From Paraburkholderia aspalathi (lineage in GTDB: Bacteria > Pseudomonadota > Gammaproteobacteria > Burkholderiales > Burkholderiaceae): DNA of 64,000 bases. Each line of letters opens with the position of its first letter. Within the stretch, counting starts at the first letter, position 1. The position numbers were made by a program, and so were the translations under genes. Below are positions 26,941-36,012 of this stretch, in pieces. The stretch spans positions 124,001-188,000 of the forward strand of contig NZ_FPBH01000020.1 of the NCBI RefSeq assembly GCF_900116445.1, in the 5' to 3' direction. Below the pieces are notes generated by a model. That model did not search any database and was not told the origin of the DNA. It worked only from the letters and a program-made list of their open reading frames with translations.

Positions 26941-27396
26941 TTAGTGCTTCACGTCGGCGCCGTTGTCCTGATCGGACGCCTGGCCTTGCATGTTCATCTT
27001 CATTTCGTTGTTGGCTGTCTGCTTGTCAGCCTTCTGGTTGATCTTGGCGTCGCGCACCTGCTGCTTGTACTGCGACTTGGCAGTCTTTTGCTGTTGCGCC
27101 AACTCCGCCTTGGACGCCTTCTTCGACGCCTTGTATTCGGCGTTAGCCTGCGCGTTGGCGTCGCGCTTCTGCACCAGCGGATCGGTCGAGCCCGATGCCG
27201 TCAGACGCGTCGGCGCCGGCGTCACCGGCTGCACACCTTGCGCGGCCGGAGCCGCAGGCGCGACGTCGGCGCCTTGGGTTTGGACCTGTGCCTGGCCGTT
27301 CACACCGGCGGCCGGTTGCGCGGTCTGCGCGAACGCCGCGGTAGCAGCAAAAGCAGTCAGGGCGGTACCGATCAGGAGCGTACGAATCTGAGTCAT
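26941..27396 (-). CDS. Small secreted Gln/Lys-rich protein of unknown function
   Basis: A 151-residue protein with a clear signal peptide (about residues 1-23, ending A-A-F-A-Q). An Ala/Pro/Gln-rich linker follows, then a highly charged Lys/Gln/Ala region (about 75-135) likely to be helical or coiled-coil. The ATG at 27396 follows AGAGAGGA. I do not recognise a named family. It is probably periplasmic. Confidence 0.75.
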   Translation of the reverse strand: MTQIRTLLIGTALTAFAATAAFAQTAQPAAGVNGQAQVQTQGADVAPAAPAAQGVQPVTPAPTRLTASGSTDPLVQKRDANAQANAEYKASKKASKAELAQQQKTAKSQYKQQVRDAKINQKADKQTANNEMKMNMQGQASDQDNGADVKH

Positions 27397-27719
27397 GGCT
27401 AAATCCTCTCTAAGGTTGTTGTGACGCGGGCGCCGTATCCGGTGCGGCACATTGACGTGTGCTTCATGCCATGCGCACCTCGCCCGGTCTATTCGTTGCC
27501 GGGAAAAATCCAGCAAGCTTTCCTACAGACCCGCACTTTACGAGTGAAGTTCGTAATAGACGACCGGTGTTACGGAACGTTTCATTTTCTGACAACTACA
27601 TAACATCTGCTTGCAATCGCCCGAAAACGCTCCGACAGTACACGGACTACGCGCCGACTATTCATTAGGGCAAGCTTGTGGCTTATGATGCGAACCCTTT
27701 GCTTGAAGGCGCAAACGCC
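27397..27719. other. Divergent intergenic region, nothing recognised
   Basis: These 323 bases separate the secreted-protein gene from the S4-domain gene and must hold both promoters. The part near 27535-27620 is AT-rich relative to its surroundings. No consensus promoter, hairpin or coding frame could be supported. Confidence 0.5.
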
Positions 27720-27938
27720 ATGCCCAACCTTGATTTCACACTGACCGGCGACTACGTCGAACTGCACAATCTCCTGAAGATAACGGGGCTTGCGGACAGC
27801 GGCGGGTCGGCAAAAATGATGGTCGCGGACGGCGCGGTGACCGTCGACGGCCGGGTCGAAACGCGTAAAACCTGCAAAATCCGCGCGGGCCAGGTCGTGC
27901 TGCTGGGCGATACGCGCATCGCGGTGCACGAGGCCTGA
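27720..27938 (+). CDS. S4-domain RNA-binding protein (YbcJ-like)
   Basis: A 72-residue single S4 domain protein: LHNLLKITGLADSGGSAK, then V-A-D-G-A-V-T-V-D-G-R-V-E-T-R and K-I-R-A-G-Q-V-V. It matches the small YbcJ/YaaA-type S4 proteins thought to bind structured RNA. The ATG at 27720 was chosen; a GTG at 27678 would add 14 residues outside the domain. Confidence 0.85.
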   Translation: MPNLDFTLTGDYVELHNLLKITGLADSGGSAKMMVADGAVTVDGRVETRKTCKIRAGQVVLLGDTRIAVHEA

Positions 27939-28183
27939 CGCGCCGAGTCCGAAAACTCGGGGGACCGCGCGCACCAAAATCGTGCCCATTCCATCGACAT
28001 CCCCGCGCCTAAGCAATAAGCTGTCAGTTTCGACAGACAAACAATCGGCTGACAGCCGCCCTACGCTCCGGTGAGCCCGCGCATTTCGCCGCATCGCTGG
28101 CTCACCGGCAGCACGCACGCCCCGCGAATCGGCCGGGCTGCGCCCTCCGCCACGCTGTCGCCCCTTCCGCTTCCAAGCGCTCC

Positions 28184-29596
28184 ATGACTCAATCCGGCTT
28201 CACCCGGGTGGCCGCCCGGCCGCCGACCCTGACCCGCCACGCTGCCGATACCGCCCGGCTCGCCGCGCCGCTCGCCATCGCGCAACTTTCGCAAATGGCG
28301 ATGGGCGTCACCGACACGATCCTGCTCGGCTCGCTCGGCCCCGACGCGCTCGCCGCCGGCGGCCTCGGCGCCAATCTGTTCTTCGTTGTGGTGACGCTGC
28401 TGCAGGGCGTGCTTACCTCCGTCAGCGTCAGCGTGTCGCATGCGCGCGGCGCGCAGGACGAAGGCCGCGTGCCGCATATCTACTGGACCGGCTTTGTGCT
28501 GTCGGTGCTGCTGTCGGTGCCCGCGTTCTTCCTGCTGTCGTTCGCCACGCCGATCCTGCTGGCCTTCGGCGAACCCGCGCTGCTCGCGCACAACGTCGGC
28601 GAATACGCGGCGGTGCTGCGCTGGGGTTCGCTCGGCAGTCTGATCGGCGTCGGCCTGATGCGCTCGTTCCTGCCGGCCATTGGCGCGGCCAAGCGGCTCC
28701 TGTGGGTGTCGCTCATCAGTGTGTTCGTCAACGGCTTTCTCAACTACGGGCTGATTCACGGCGTCTACGGACTGCCTCGCTTAGGCTTTCTCGGTTCGGC
28801 GGCGGCCACCTCGATCACCGTCTGGCTGAGCGCGCTCGTGCTGATGGCCCTGTTGCATCTGCGGCCACGCTATAAACATTTCGTCGTCGCGACGCGGCCG
28901 AACGTGCCGTTGATGGGCGAGTTGTTCGGCATCGGCTGGCCGGTCGCGATCACCTATGGCGTCGAATCGACGCTGTTCCTCGCCACTGGCCTGATGGTCG
29001 GCCTGCTCGGCGAGTCGCAACTGGCCGCGCATCAGATCGCCTTGAACGTCGCCTCGGTGGCCTTCATGGTGCCGCTCGCGATCGGTCAGGCAGCCAATGT
29101 GCGGGTCGGCTACTGGTCCGGCGCCGGCCAGCCGCTCGCCGCGCGCCACGCGGGTTTCGTCGCGCTCGCGCTCGGCGTCGGCTTCATGACGCTGTCGGGC
29201 ATCGTGCTGATCGCCGCGCCGCACTGGATCGTTGGCCTCTATCTGCATCTCGACGACCCGGCCAACGCCGCGACGGTGACGTTGGCGAGTTCGCTGCTCG
29301 GCGTGGCGGCGATCTTCCAGATCGTCGACGGCATGCAGACGGTCGGTTCAGGTTGCCTGCGCGGTCTGAAGGACACGCGCGTGCCGATGATCGCCGCGAC
29401 GTTCGGCTACTGGGTCATCGGCTTTCCGACCGGTTACGTAATGGCATTTCACTTCGGGCTGGGCGCGCGTGGTTTGTGGTGGGGACTCGCGGCCGGCCTC
29501 GCGAGCGTCGCGCTTCTGATGACGCTGCGCTTTCACAAACTGAGCTTGCGGCGCGTGCCGGTTATGCCGGGCACGCCGCCTGCCCCTTCGGCCTGA
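28184..29596 (+). CDS. MATE-family multidrug efflux transporter (NorM type)
   Basis: A 470-residue membrane protein with 12 hydrophobic helices in two six-helix halves. The first half starts LAAPLAIAQLSQMAMGVTDT and the second contains G-W-P-V-A-I-T-Y-G-V-E-S with later R-V-G-Y-W-S-G-A-G. These match NorM-like Na+- or H+-coupled drug exporters. Substrates are unknown. Its stop codon lies inside a short tandem repeat. Confidence 0.9.
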   Translation: MTQSGFTRVAARPPTLTRHAADTARLAAPLAIAQLSQMAMGVTDTILLGSLGPDALAAGGLGANLFFVVVTLLQGVLTSVSVSVSHARGAQDEGRVPHIYWTGFVLSVLLSVPAFFLLSFATPILLAFGEPALLAHNVGEYAAVLRWGSLGSLIGVGLMRSFLPAIGAAKRLLWVSLISVFVNGFLNYGLIHGVYGLPRLGFLGSAAATSITVWLSALVLMALLHLRPRYKHFVVATRPNVPLMGELFGIGWPVAITYGVESTLFLATGLMVGLLGESQLAAHQIALNVASVAFMVPLAIGQAANVRVGYWSGAGQPLAARHAGFVALALGVGFMTLSGIVLIAAPHWIVGLYLHLDDPANAATVTLASSLLGVAAIFQIVDGMQTVGSGCLRGLKDTRVPMIAATFGYWVIGFPTGYVMAFHFGLGARGLWWGLAAGLASVALLMTLRFHKLSLRRVPVMPGTPPAPSA

Positions 29597-29631
29597 AGTC
29601 ACCTGAAGTCACCTGAAGTCACCTGAGGTGA
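29592..29631. repeat. 10-bp tandem repeat over the MATE stop codon
   Basis: Unit CCTGAAGTCA: three perfect copies at 29592-29621 and a degenerate fourth (CCTGAGGTGA). The TGA of the first copy is the gene's stop. Confidence 0.92.
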
Positions 29632-29920
29632 GCCTGCAGTCGGCCTTAACCCGGCATGTCGCGGATGGTTGCGCCCGCAACCATCGTTTCCCGGCAAGCG
29701 CGCAGCGAACGGTAAAATGCGCCCTCTGGCAAAACCGCGCGCACCCGCGCGATGCCACGCGCGCGCCTCACGAAGGCCCGCGCCGCCTGGCGGCCCGACA
29801 CCCGCCGCCAGCATCCGCCGCTCCTCGCGAGCGGCGCTCCGAGCATGCACCGCGCCTCACGGCATGCCACCCGACCGACCACCGAATCTCGCTATAAAAC
29901 ATAACCAAGGACCACCCGTC
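29597..29920. other. Intergenic region between MATE and BASS genes
   Basis: These 324 bases hold the tail of the 10-bp repeat and a perfect 9-bp inverted repeat at 29665-29684 (ATGGTTGCG, CC, CGCAACCAT). A very GC-rich stretch follows. The inverted repeat lacks a T tract, so it is a weak terminator or an operator. A long frame upstream of the BASS start is not supported as coding. Confidence 0.5.
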
Positions 29921-30880
29921 ATGCTTGCCCGCGTCACCCGTTTATTTCCGCTCTGGGCCGTGCTCGTTTCGATTGCCGCATACTTCTCGCCCGCCTCGTT
30001 CACCGGTGTTGCGCCGCACGTCACCACACTCCTGACGATCATCATGCTGGCCATGGGCGTCACGCTCTCGGTGGCCGATTTCCAGCGCGTCTTCACGCGA
30101 CCCGCACCGGTCGTTGCCGGCATCGTGCTGCATTACCTCGTGATGCCGCTCGCCGCATGGGTCATCGCCAAGGCACTGCGCATGCCGCCAGATCTGACCG
30201 CCGGCATGGTACTGGTAGGCAGCGTGGCAAGCGGCACGGCGTCGAACGTGATGATCTATCTGGCGCGCGGCGACGTGGCGCTATCGGTGACGATCAGCGC
30301 GTTGTCGACGCTCGTCGGCGTATTCGCGACGCCGCTGCTCACGCGTCTTTATGTGGATGCATCGATTGCCGTCGACGTGCACGGCATGCTGATGAGCATC
30401 CTGCAGATCGTCGCGCTGCCGATCGTGGTCGGCCTCATCGTCAATCAGTTGTTCAACAAGGCGGTGCGCAAGATCGAACCGATCTTGCCGCTGATTTCGA
30501 TGGTCGCGATCGTACTGATCATCGGCGCGGTGGTGGGCGGCACGCAGAAGAGCATCGCGTCGGTGGGCCTCGTGGTCATGCTGGGCGTGGTGCTGCACAA
30601 CGGTATCGGCTTGCTCGGCGGCTACTGGGGCGGCCGTCTGCTCGGCTTCGACGAAGCCGTCTGCCGCACGCTCGCTATCGAAGTGGGTATGCAGAACTCG
30701 GGACTCGCGGCAACACTCGGCAAGCTGTATTTCACGCCGATCGCGGCGTTGCCGGGCGCGTTGTTTTCGGTGTGGCATAACCTGTCCGGCTCGCTGCTCG
30801 CGGGGCATTGGGCAGGACGTCCCGCGAAAGGATCGACGCATCCGGATGGCGAGCGCGCCTTGAACGTCGAGCGCGGGTAA
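29921..30880 (+). CDS. BASS-family transporter (bile acid:sodium symporter-like)
   Basis: A 319-residue membrane protein with about nine to ten helices. BASS hallmarks include T-I-I-M-L-A-M-G-V-T-L-S near the N-terminus, GSVASGTASNVMIYLARGD mid-protein and V-G-M-Q-N-S-G-L-A near the end. Members carry organic anions including keto acids and pantoate; the substrate here is unknown. The ATG at 29921 follows CCAAGGA; longer upstream frames are low-complexity and were rejected. Confidence 0.88.
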   Translation: MLARVTRLFPLWAVLVSIAAYFSPASFTGVAPHVTTLLTIIMLAMGVTLSVADFQRVFTRPAPVVAGIVLHYLVMPLAAWVIAKALRMPPDLTAGMVLVGSVASGTASNVMIYLARGDVALSVTISALSTLVGVFATPLLTRLYVDASIAVDVHGMLMSILQIVALPIVVGLIVNQLFNKAVRKIEPILPLISMVAIVLIIGAVVGGTQKSIASVGLVVMLGVVLHNGIGLLGGYWGGRLLGFDEAVCRTLAIEVGMQNSGLAATLGKLYFTPIAALPGALFSVWHNLSGSLLAGHWAGRPAKGSTHPDGERALNVERG

Positions 30881-31024
30881 TCACGAACCTGCGACGCGCC
30901 CCGGTAGCTACACGGAAGATCGAAAGCCCACACGCCTGATTCCCCTTAGAATGCATTTCTCGACAGCGTAAGCGCGCTACCCGCGCTGCCGCGATGAGAA
31001 GCGTGCAAACCAGGGAGAGCCAGC

Positions 31025-32716
31025 GTGTCGTGGCATCAAAATCAAGATCAAGATCAAGATCAGACCGCATCGCACCGCAAGTGCGCGTTCCGCACACCCA
31101 GCAGGAAGACCTCTTCTTGGGAGACGAGGAGACATTTCTTCCTGCTGTGCTGCGCAACGGCATTTCTGACCGCTTGCGCGACCAAGCCGCCCGCCACCGC
31201 ATTCGACCGTCCGGTCACCCACGCACTGCCCGCCACTGAAACAACGCCGCTTCACACGGCCCTTGCGCCACTCGAAGCCGCGCACCCGGGTCAGACCGGT
31301 TTCCGGGTGCTCGCTAGCGGCACCGACGCCTTGCAGATGCGCATTGCGCTCGCACGCGCGGCGACGAAAACCCTCGACATGCAGTACTACATCGCCAACG
31401 AGGACACCACCGGCAAGCTGCTGCTCGGCGCAGCGCTCTATGCGGCCGATCACGGCGTGAGAGTGCGCATGCTTGTCGACGATCTGAACTTCAAGGACAT
31501 CGACCAGACCATGGCGGGTCTGAACTCGCACGACAACATCGAGGTCCGTGTTTTCAATCCGTTCGGCAGCGCGCAGGAAGGCGTATTCGAACGCACGACG
31601 AACGTGTTCACGCAGATCGGCCATTTCACGCGCCGCATGCACAACAAGTCGATGATCACCGACAACCAGTTGGCTATCGTCGGCGGCCGCAATCTCGGCG
31701 ACGAATATTTCAGCGCGAGCGAAACGCTGCAGTTCCGCGACCTCGACGTGCTGGCCGCCGGCCCGGTCGTCGCCGACGTCTCCGCCAGTTTCGACGACTA
31801 CTGGAACAGCAGCATCGCCTATCCGCTGCGGGCTTTGAACAAGCAGAAGTTCGATGCGAAGGAACTCGACCAGACGCGCGATGATTTACGCCAGCACTGG
31901 CGCACCAACGCCGACCCGTACAACGCGAAACCGCTGAACGCTACGCCGCTCGCCACGCAGATTGCCCAGGATCAACTTGGCCTGACGTGGGCGCCGGCCG
32001 AATTCAAGGCGGATCTGCCGGAGAAAATCGAACATCCGTCACCGGACTACGTCAGCCCACCGATGCAGCGGCTGGGCGAGCTGATGCACGACGCGCAGAA
32101 AGATTTTCTGATCATTTCGCCCTACTTCGTACCGCACGAGAACGGCGTCAAGGCGGCCGGCGAACTGACGCATCGTGGCGTGCGCATCGCGGTGCTGACC
32201 AACTCGCTCGCCGCGACCGATGCGGTAGCGGTGCAGGCCGGCTATAGCCCCTTCCGCGTACCGCTGCTGCAACAGGGCGTGGAATTGTATGAATTCAAAT
32301 CGCAGCAGAGGGAGCGGCGCGTCGGTTTCGGCGGATCCAGCTCGCGAGCCAGCCTGCACGCAAAGACCTATGTCATCGATCACAAGATCCTGGTGATCGG
32401 CTCGATGAATCTCGATCCGCGCTCAGCAAATCTGAACACCGAGCAGACGCTGGTCATCCACAGCCCGGCACTCGCCGAACAGGTCGCGCAGATCTTCGAA
32501 CGCGCCATTGCGCCCGAAGCCAGCTACCGCGTCACGCTCGCCGACGCGGCGCAACTCGCCTATCTGCGCTCGATCGGTGCGCCCCTCTCGCCGCTCGTCT
32601 GGACCGACGTCGAAGACGGCACGCGCCGCACCTATATCTTCGACCCCCAGGCGGGTTTTTACCGGAACGCGCTAACGGGTCTATTCTCCTTATTGCCTGT
32701 CAACGCAGAACTTTGA
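31025..32716 (+). CDS. Phospholipase D-family lipoprotein (cardiolipin synthase-like)
   Basis: A 563-residue protein with two HxKx4D motifs: His206-x-Lys208-x4-Asp213 in HNKSMITDNQ, and His445-x-Lys447-x4-Asp452 in HAKTYVIDHK. Both are intact, so it should be catalytically competent. The N-terminus has hydrophobic LLCCATAFLTAC with a lipobox cysteine at about 51, so it is probably membrane-anchored. It starts at GTG after AGGGAGAG. The residues N-Q-D-Q-D-Q-D-Q are encoded by a hexamer repeat. Cardiolipin synthase or phosphatidyl-transfer activity is inferred from the family. Confidence 0.88.
   Translation: MSWHQNQDQDQDQTASHRKCAFRTPSRKTSSWETRRHFFLLCCATAFLTACATKPPATAFDRPVTHALPATETTPLHTALAPLEAAHPGQTGFRVLASGTDALQMRIALARAATKTLDMQYYIANEDTTGKLLLGAALYAADHGVRVRMLVDDLNFKDIDQTMAGLNSHDNIEVRVFNPFGSAQEGVFERTTNVFTQIGHFTRRMHNKSMITDNQLAIVGGRNLGDEYFSASETLQFRDLDVLAAGPVVADVSASFDDYWNSSIAYPLRALNKQKFDAKELDQTRDDLRQHWRTNADPYNAKPLNATPLATQIAQDQLGLTWAPAEFKADLPEKIEHPSPDYVSPPMQRLGELMHDAQKDFLIISPYFVPHENGVKAAGELTHRGVRIAVLTNSLAATDAVAVQAGYSPFRVPLLQQGVELYEFKSQQRERRVGFGGSSSRASLHAKTYVIDHKILVIGSMNLDPRSANLNTEQTLVIHSPALAEQVAQIFERAIAPEASYRVTLADAAQLAYLRSIGAPLSPLVWTDVEDGTRRTYIFDPQAGFYRNALTGLFSLLPVNAEL
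31035..31064. repeat. Hexamer tandem repeat inside the PLD gene
   Basis: Unit ATCAAG: three perfect copies at 31041-31058, flanked by ATCAAA and ATCAGA. It encodes alternating Asp-Gln near the N-terminus; copy changes would stay in frame. Confidence 0.9.
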
Positions 32717-32732
32717 GAAGCGGAGTTAAACC

Positions 32733-34133
32733 ATGGCTGAAGACGTACGAATGGAGCGCGATACGTTCGGTGAAATCGCCGTACCGAACGCTCGTCTATG
32801 GGGCGCGCAGACCCAGCGCTCGCTGCAGAATTTCCGCATTTCGTCCGAAAAGCAATCGCCCGAACTGATCACTGCGCTGGCGGTCATCAAGCGCGCCGCC
32901 GCCGAGGTCAACCAGGGTCTTGGCGTGCTCGACGAAAACAAGGCGAAGGCGATCATGCAGGCGGCCGACGAGATCATCGACGGCAAGCATCCTGAAGAAT
33001 TTCCGCTCGCGGTCTGGCAAACCGGGTCCGGTACGCAGACCAACATGAACCTCAACGAGGTGATCGCGAATCGCGCGAGCGAGCTGCTCGGCGGCGAGCG
33101 CGGCGAAGCGCGCAAGGTGCATCCGAACGACGATGTGAATCGCGGCCAGTCGTCGAACGATGTGTTTCCGACTGCAATGCACGTGGCCGCCGCCTATGCG
33201 ATCGTCAAGCATCTGCTGCCCGCGCTGAAGACGCTGCGCGAAACGCTCGACGGCAAGGCAAAAGCCTTCGCGGACATCGTCAAGATCGGCCGCACGCATC
33301 TGCAGGACGCTACGCCGCTGACGCTCGGCCAGGAGTTTTCGGGCTACGTCGCGCAACTCGATCATGGCATCCGTCACGTGGAATCGGCGTTGCCGCATTT
33401 GTACGAACTCGCCCAGGGCGGCACGGCGGTCGGCACCGGTTTGAACGCGCATCCACAGTTCGCCGACAAGGTGGCGGCCGCGATCGGCAAACTGACCGGC
33501 TTGCCGTTCGTCTCCGCGCCGAACAAATTCGAAGTGATGGCCGCGGCCGATGCGCTGGTGTTCGCGCACGGCGCGTTGAAGACGGTGGCGGCGAGCCTGA
33601 ACAAGATCGCCAACGACATCCGCTGGCTTGCAAGTGGCCCGCGTTGCGGCCTCGGCGAACTGTCGATTCCCGAGAACGAACCGGGCAGCTCGATCATGCC
33701 GGGCAAGGTCAATCCGACTCAATCCGAAGCCTTGACGATGCTGTGCGCGCAAGTGTTCGGCAACGACGTCGCGGTGAATATCGGCGGTGCGAGCGGCAAC
33801 TTCGAATTGAACGTGTTCCGGCCGATGATTGCGCACAACGTGCTGCAATCGGTCCGTTTGCTCGCCGACGGCGCGCACAGTTTCAACGACAACTGTGCAG
33901 TAGGGATCGAGCCGAATCGCGAGCGCATCGATACGTTGCTCAATGAATCGCTGATGCTGGTGACGGCGCTCAATCCGCACATCGGTTACGACAAGGCCGC
34001 GCAGATTGCGAAGAAGGCGCACAAGGAAGGTACGACGCTGAAGGCGTCAGCGCTCAAGCTCGGCTATGTCACCGAGCAGCAGTTCGACGAATGGGTGCGG
34101 CCGAAGGATATGGTCGGGCATTCGGCGGGGTGA
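32733..34133 (+). CDS. fumC: Fumarate hydratase class II (fumarase C)
   Basis: A 466-residue iron-independent fumarase of the citric acid cycle. It has the family signature GSSIMPGKVNP, the N-terminal WQTGSGTQTNMNLNEVIANR, HPNDDVNRGQSSNDVFP, and GRTHLQDATP. A GGAG ribosome-binding site precedes the ATG. It lies 16 bases after the PLD gene on the same strand and may be co-transcribed. Confidence 0.96.
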   Translation: MAEDVRMERDTFGEIAVPNARLWGAQTQRSLQNFRISSEKQSPELITALAVIKRAAAEVNQGLGVLDENKAKAIMQAADEIIDGKHPEEFPLAVWQTGSGTQTNMNLNEVIANRASELLGGERGEARKVHPNDDVNRGQSSNDVFPTAMHVAAAYAIVKHLLPALKTLRETLDGKAKAFADIVKIGRTHLQDATPLTLGQEFSGYVAQLDHGIRHVESALPHLYELAQGGTAVGTGLNAHPQFADKVAAAIGKLTGLPFVSAPNKFEVMAAADALVFAHGALKTVAASLNKIANDIRWLASGPRCGLGELSIPENEPGSSIMPGKVNPTQSEALTMLCAQVFGNDVAVNIGGASGNFELNVFRPMIAHNVLQSVRLLADGAHSFNDNCAVGIEPNRERIDTLLNESLMLVTALNPHIGYDKAAQIAKKAHKEGTTLKASALKLGYVTEQQFDEWVRPKDMVGHSAG

Positions 34134-34297
34134 TCGCCGGTGGGATCGGCAGGAGCCTGGCCGGTCTGGCAGATTCGCTGACGTGATTGCAAATAGCAGG
34201 CCGCGCGGACGCAATGTTCGCGCGCCCTGTTGTGCATGCTTCTGGCAAGCGGCGGCACGTCTTCCGCAAGGCGTGCCGATGCCGCCCGAGGCGCCGC

Positions 34298-34804
34298 TTA
34301 AACCTTCCCCTGCGCCACTTCTTCCGGCTTTAGTTCGACGATCGCGTCGAGCGCGTCTTTCACGTCCATCGCGTACCTGGCAAGGCGCTTCTGTTCATCC
34401 GTTTCCGGGACGAACGCCGGCACCGGCACCGGGTGGCCGTTCTCGTTGACGGCGACCATCACCACCAGGCAGTCCGTGGTTTGCAGCAGCTCGCCGCCCT
34501 TCGGATCGCCCGCCTGCACCGAGACGTGGATGTGCATGCTGGTACGCCCCGTCGCCACGACCCGCGCGCGCAGTTCAACCAGGTTGCCAACCAGGATCGG
34601 CCGGCGAAAACGGATATTGCCGACGCTGACCGTCACGCAGTAGCGCCCCGACCACACCGCCGAGCACGCGTACGCGGTTTCGTCGATCCACTTCATCAAC
34701 GCGCCGCCATGCACCTTGCCGCCGAAGTTGACCGAGCTGGGCTCGGCGAGAAAGCGGAAGGTGGTTTCGGAACGGTCCAGGGGCGCTAAGGCAGGGGTGC
34801 TCAT
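34298..34804 (-). CDS. Acyl-CoA thioesterase (hotdog fold)
   Basis: A 168-residue YciA/ACOT-type thioesterase that hydrolyses acyl-CoA to free acid and CoA. The family region is NFGGKVHGGALMKWIDETAY at about residues 26-45, with later G-N-I-R-F-R-R-P-I. The ATG at 34804 follows a CGGAG ribosome-binding site. Convergent with fumC. Confidence 0.9.
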   Translation of the reverse strand: MSTPALAPLDRSETTFRFLAEPSSVNFGGKVHGGALMKWIDETAYACSAVWSGRYCVTVSVGNIRFRRPILVGNLVELRARVVATGRTSMHIHVSVQAGDPKGGELLQTTDCLVVMVAVNENGHPVPVPAFVPETDEQKRLARYAMDVKDALDAIVELKPEEVAQGKV

Positions 34805-34950
34805 CTTGACTCCGGTCAATCGGACGCATTTAAAGGAGGCGATTATACGAGCGCAATATTGACTCCGTCGCGGGTCGGATGGGGCTAAGTAGCCGAATTT
34901 CGACCTGGACGAGCGCAATGCTTTCGTCGGGCTTTCGGTTCGAGGCCCGT

Positions 34951-36012
34951 TTAACTCGCCGCCACAAGCGCAGAAACCGCCGCGCGCTGCGGCACGACCG
35001 CCGACTCGAACCGCTCCCGATACTCGAGCGGCAACACGCCGAAGCGCCGCACAAAGGCTCGCCTCAAATTCTGCTCGCTGCCGAAGCCACAATCGAGCGC
35101 AATCCGCTTCAGCGGCCGGCGCGACTCCGCCAGCGCCCGCGCGGCCGCCTCCAGCCGCAATGCCGACACCGTTTTGGCCGGCGTGCGGCCCACCTCGTCG
35201 ACGTAGCGCCGCGCGAAAGTCCGTGGACTCATTTGCGCACGCTCGGCCAGCCGCTCGACCGATAGGTCGTCGCGCAAATGGCCCGCCATCCAGCTATGCA
35301 ACGCCTCGAACGGCCCGCCCGCCGACGCCTGTGCAGCAAGCGCCGCGCTGAATTGCGACTGGCCGCCGGGCCGTTTCATGAACACCACCAGCCGCCGCGC
35401 CGCCTGCATCGCAACCGCGTGGCCGACATCTTCTTCGATCAGCGCGAGCGCCAGATCGATGCCCGCCGTCACGCCCGCCGATGTCCAGACGACGCGCTTT
35501 CCCTCGCCATGGCCCACGTCGCGGATAAAGATCGGATCCGCGTCGACCTGTACGTTGGGAAAGCGCTGCGCGAGATGCGGCGCTTCCCGCCAATGGGTGG
35601 TCGCCCGGCGGCCGTCGAGCAGGCCCGCCGCGGCGAGATAGAAGGCGCCCGTGCAGACTGAACACACGCGCCGCGCCTCCGGCGCACGCCGCCTGATCCA
35701 CGAGACGAGTTCCGGCTGCAACGTGCAGTGTTCGTCGATTGGGACGCCGGGGACGATCAGCGTGTCGATCGGTTGGTCGTCGAGTGAATCGAGCCGTTCG
35801 GTGACGACCGGCAGACCCGGAAAGGTTTGCAGCACGCCGCCGTCGATCGATGCGACCGTCGTGCGATAGGCGACCGGCTCGGCGGCGTTGCCGGACTTGC
35901 CCGCCGCAGCCGCCATCGTCAACTCTGCGCGCCAGAACGCCTCAAGCGGCCCGCATGCATCGAGCAGCACGAGATCAGGAGCGACCGCGAAAACGATATG
36001 ACGTACCGTCAT
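34951..36012 (-). CDS. GlxA-family AraC regulator with DJ-1/PfpI domain
   Basis: A 353-residue regulator. The N-terminal DJ-1/PfpI (class I amidotransferase-like) domain has D-T-L-I-V-P-G and VCSVCTGAFYLAAAGLLDGR. The C-terminal AraC helix-turn-helix has L-A-E-R-A-Q-M-S-P-R-T-F-A-R-R-Y. Such regulators often control neighbouring transporters. Its start shares one base with the MFS stop (TGATG), so the two are an operon. Confidence 0.88.
   Translation of the reverse strand: MTVRHIVFAVAPDLVLLDACGPLEAFWRAELTMAAAAGKSGNAAEPVAYRTTVASIDGGVLQTFPGLPVVTERLDSLDDQPIDTLIVPGVPIDEHCTLQPELVSWIRRRAPEARRVCSVCTGAFYLAAAGLLDGRRATTHWREAPHLAQRFPNVQVDADPIFIRDVGHGEGKRVVWTSAGVTAGIDLALALIEEDVGHAVAMQAARRLVVFMKRPGGQSQFSAALAAQASAGGPFEALHSWMAGHLRDDLSVERLAERAQMSPRTFARRYVDEVGRTPAKTVSALRLEAAARALAESRRPLKRIALDCGFGSEQNLRRAFVRRFGVLPLEYRERFESAVVPQRAAVSALVAAS

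Noticed and set aside
29669..29920. N-terminal extension of the BASS transporter
   Set aside because: The upstream frame is Arg/Ala/Pro-rich with no family features, and the ATG at 29921 has a good ribosome-binding site.
34253..34278. Inverted repeat CGGCACG/CGTGCCG between fumC and the thioesterase as a terminator
   Set aside because: The loop is long (12 bases) and there is no T tract on either strand.
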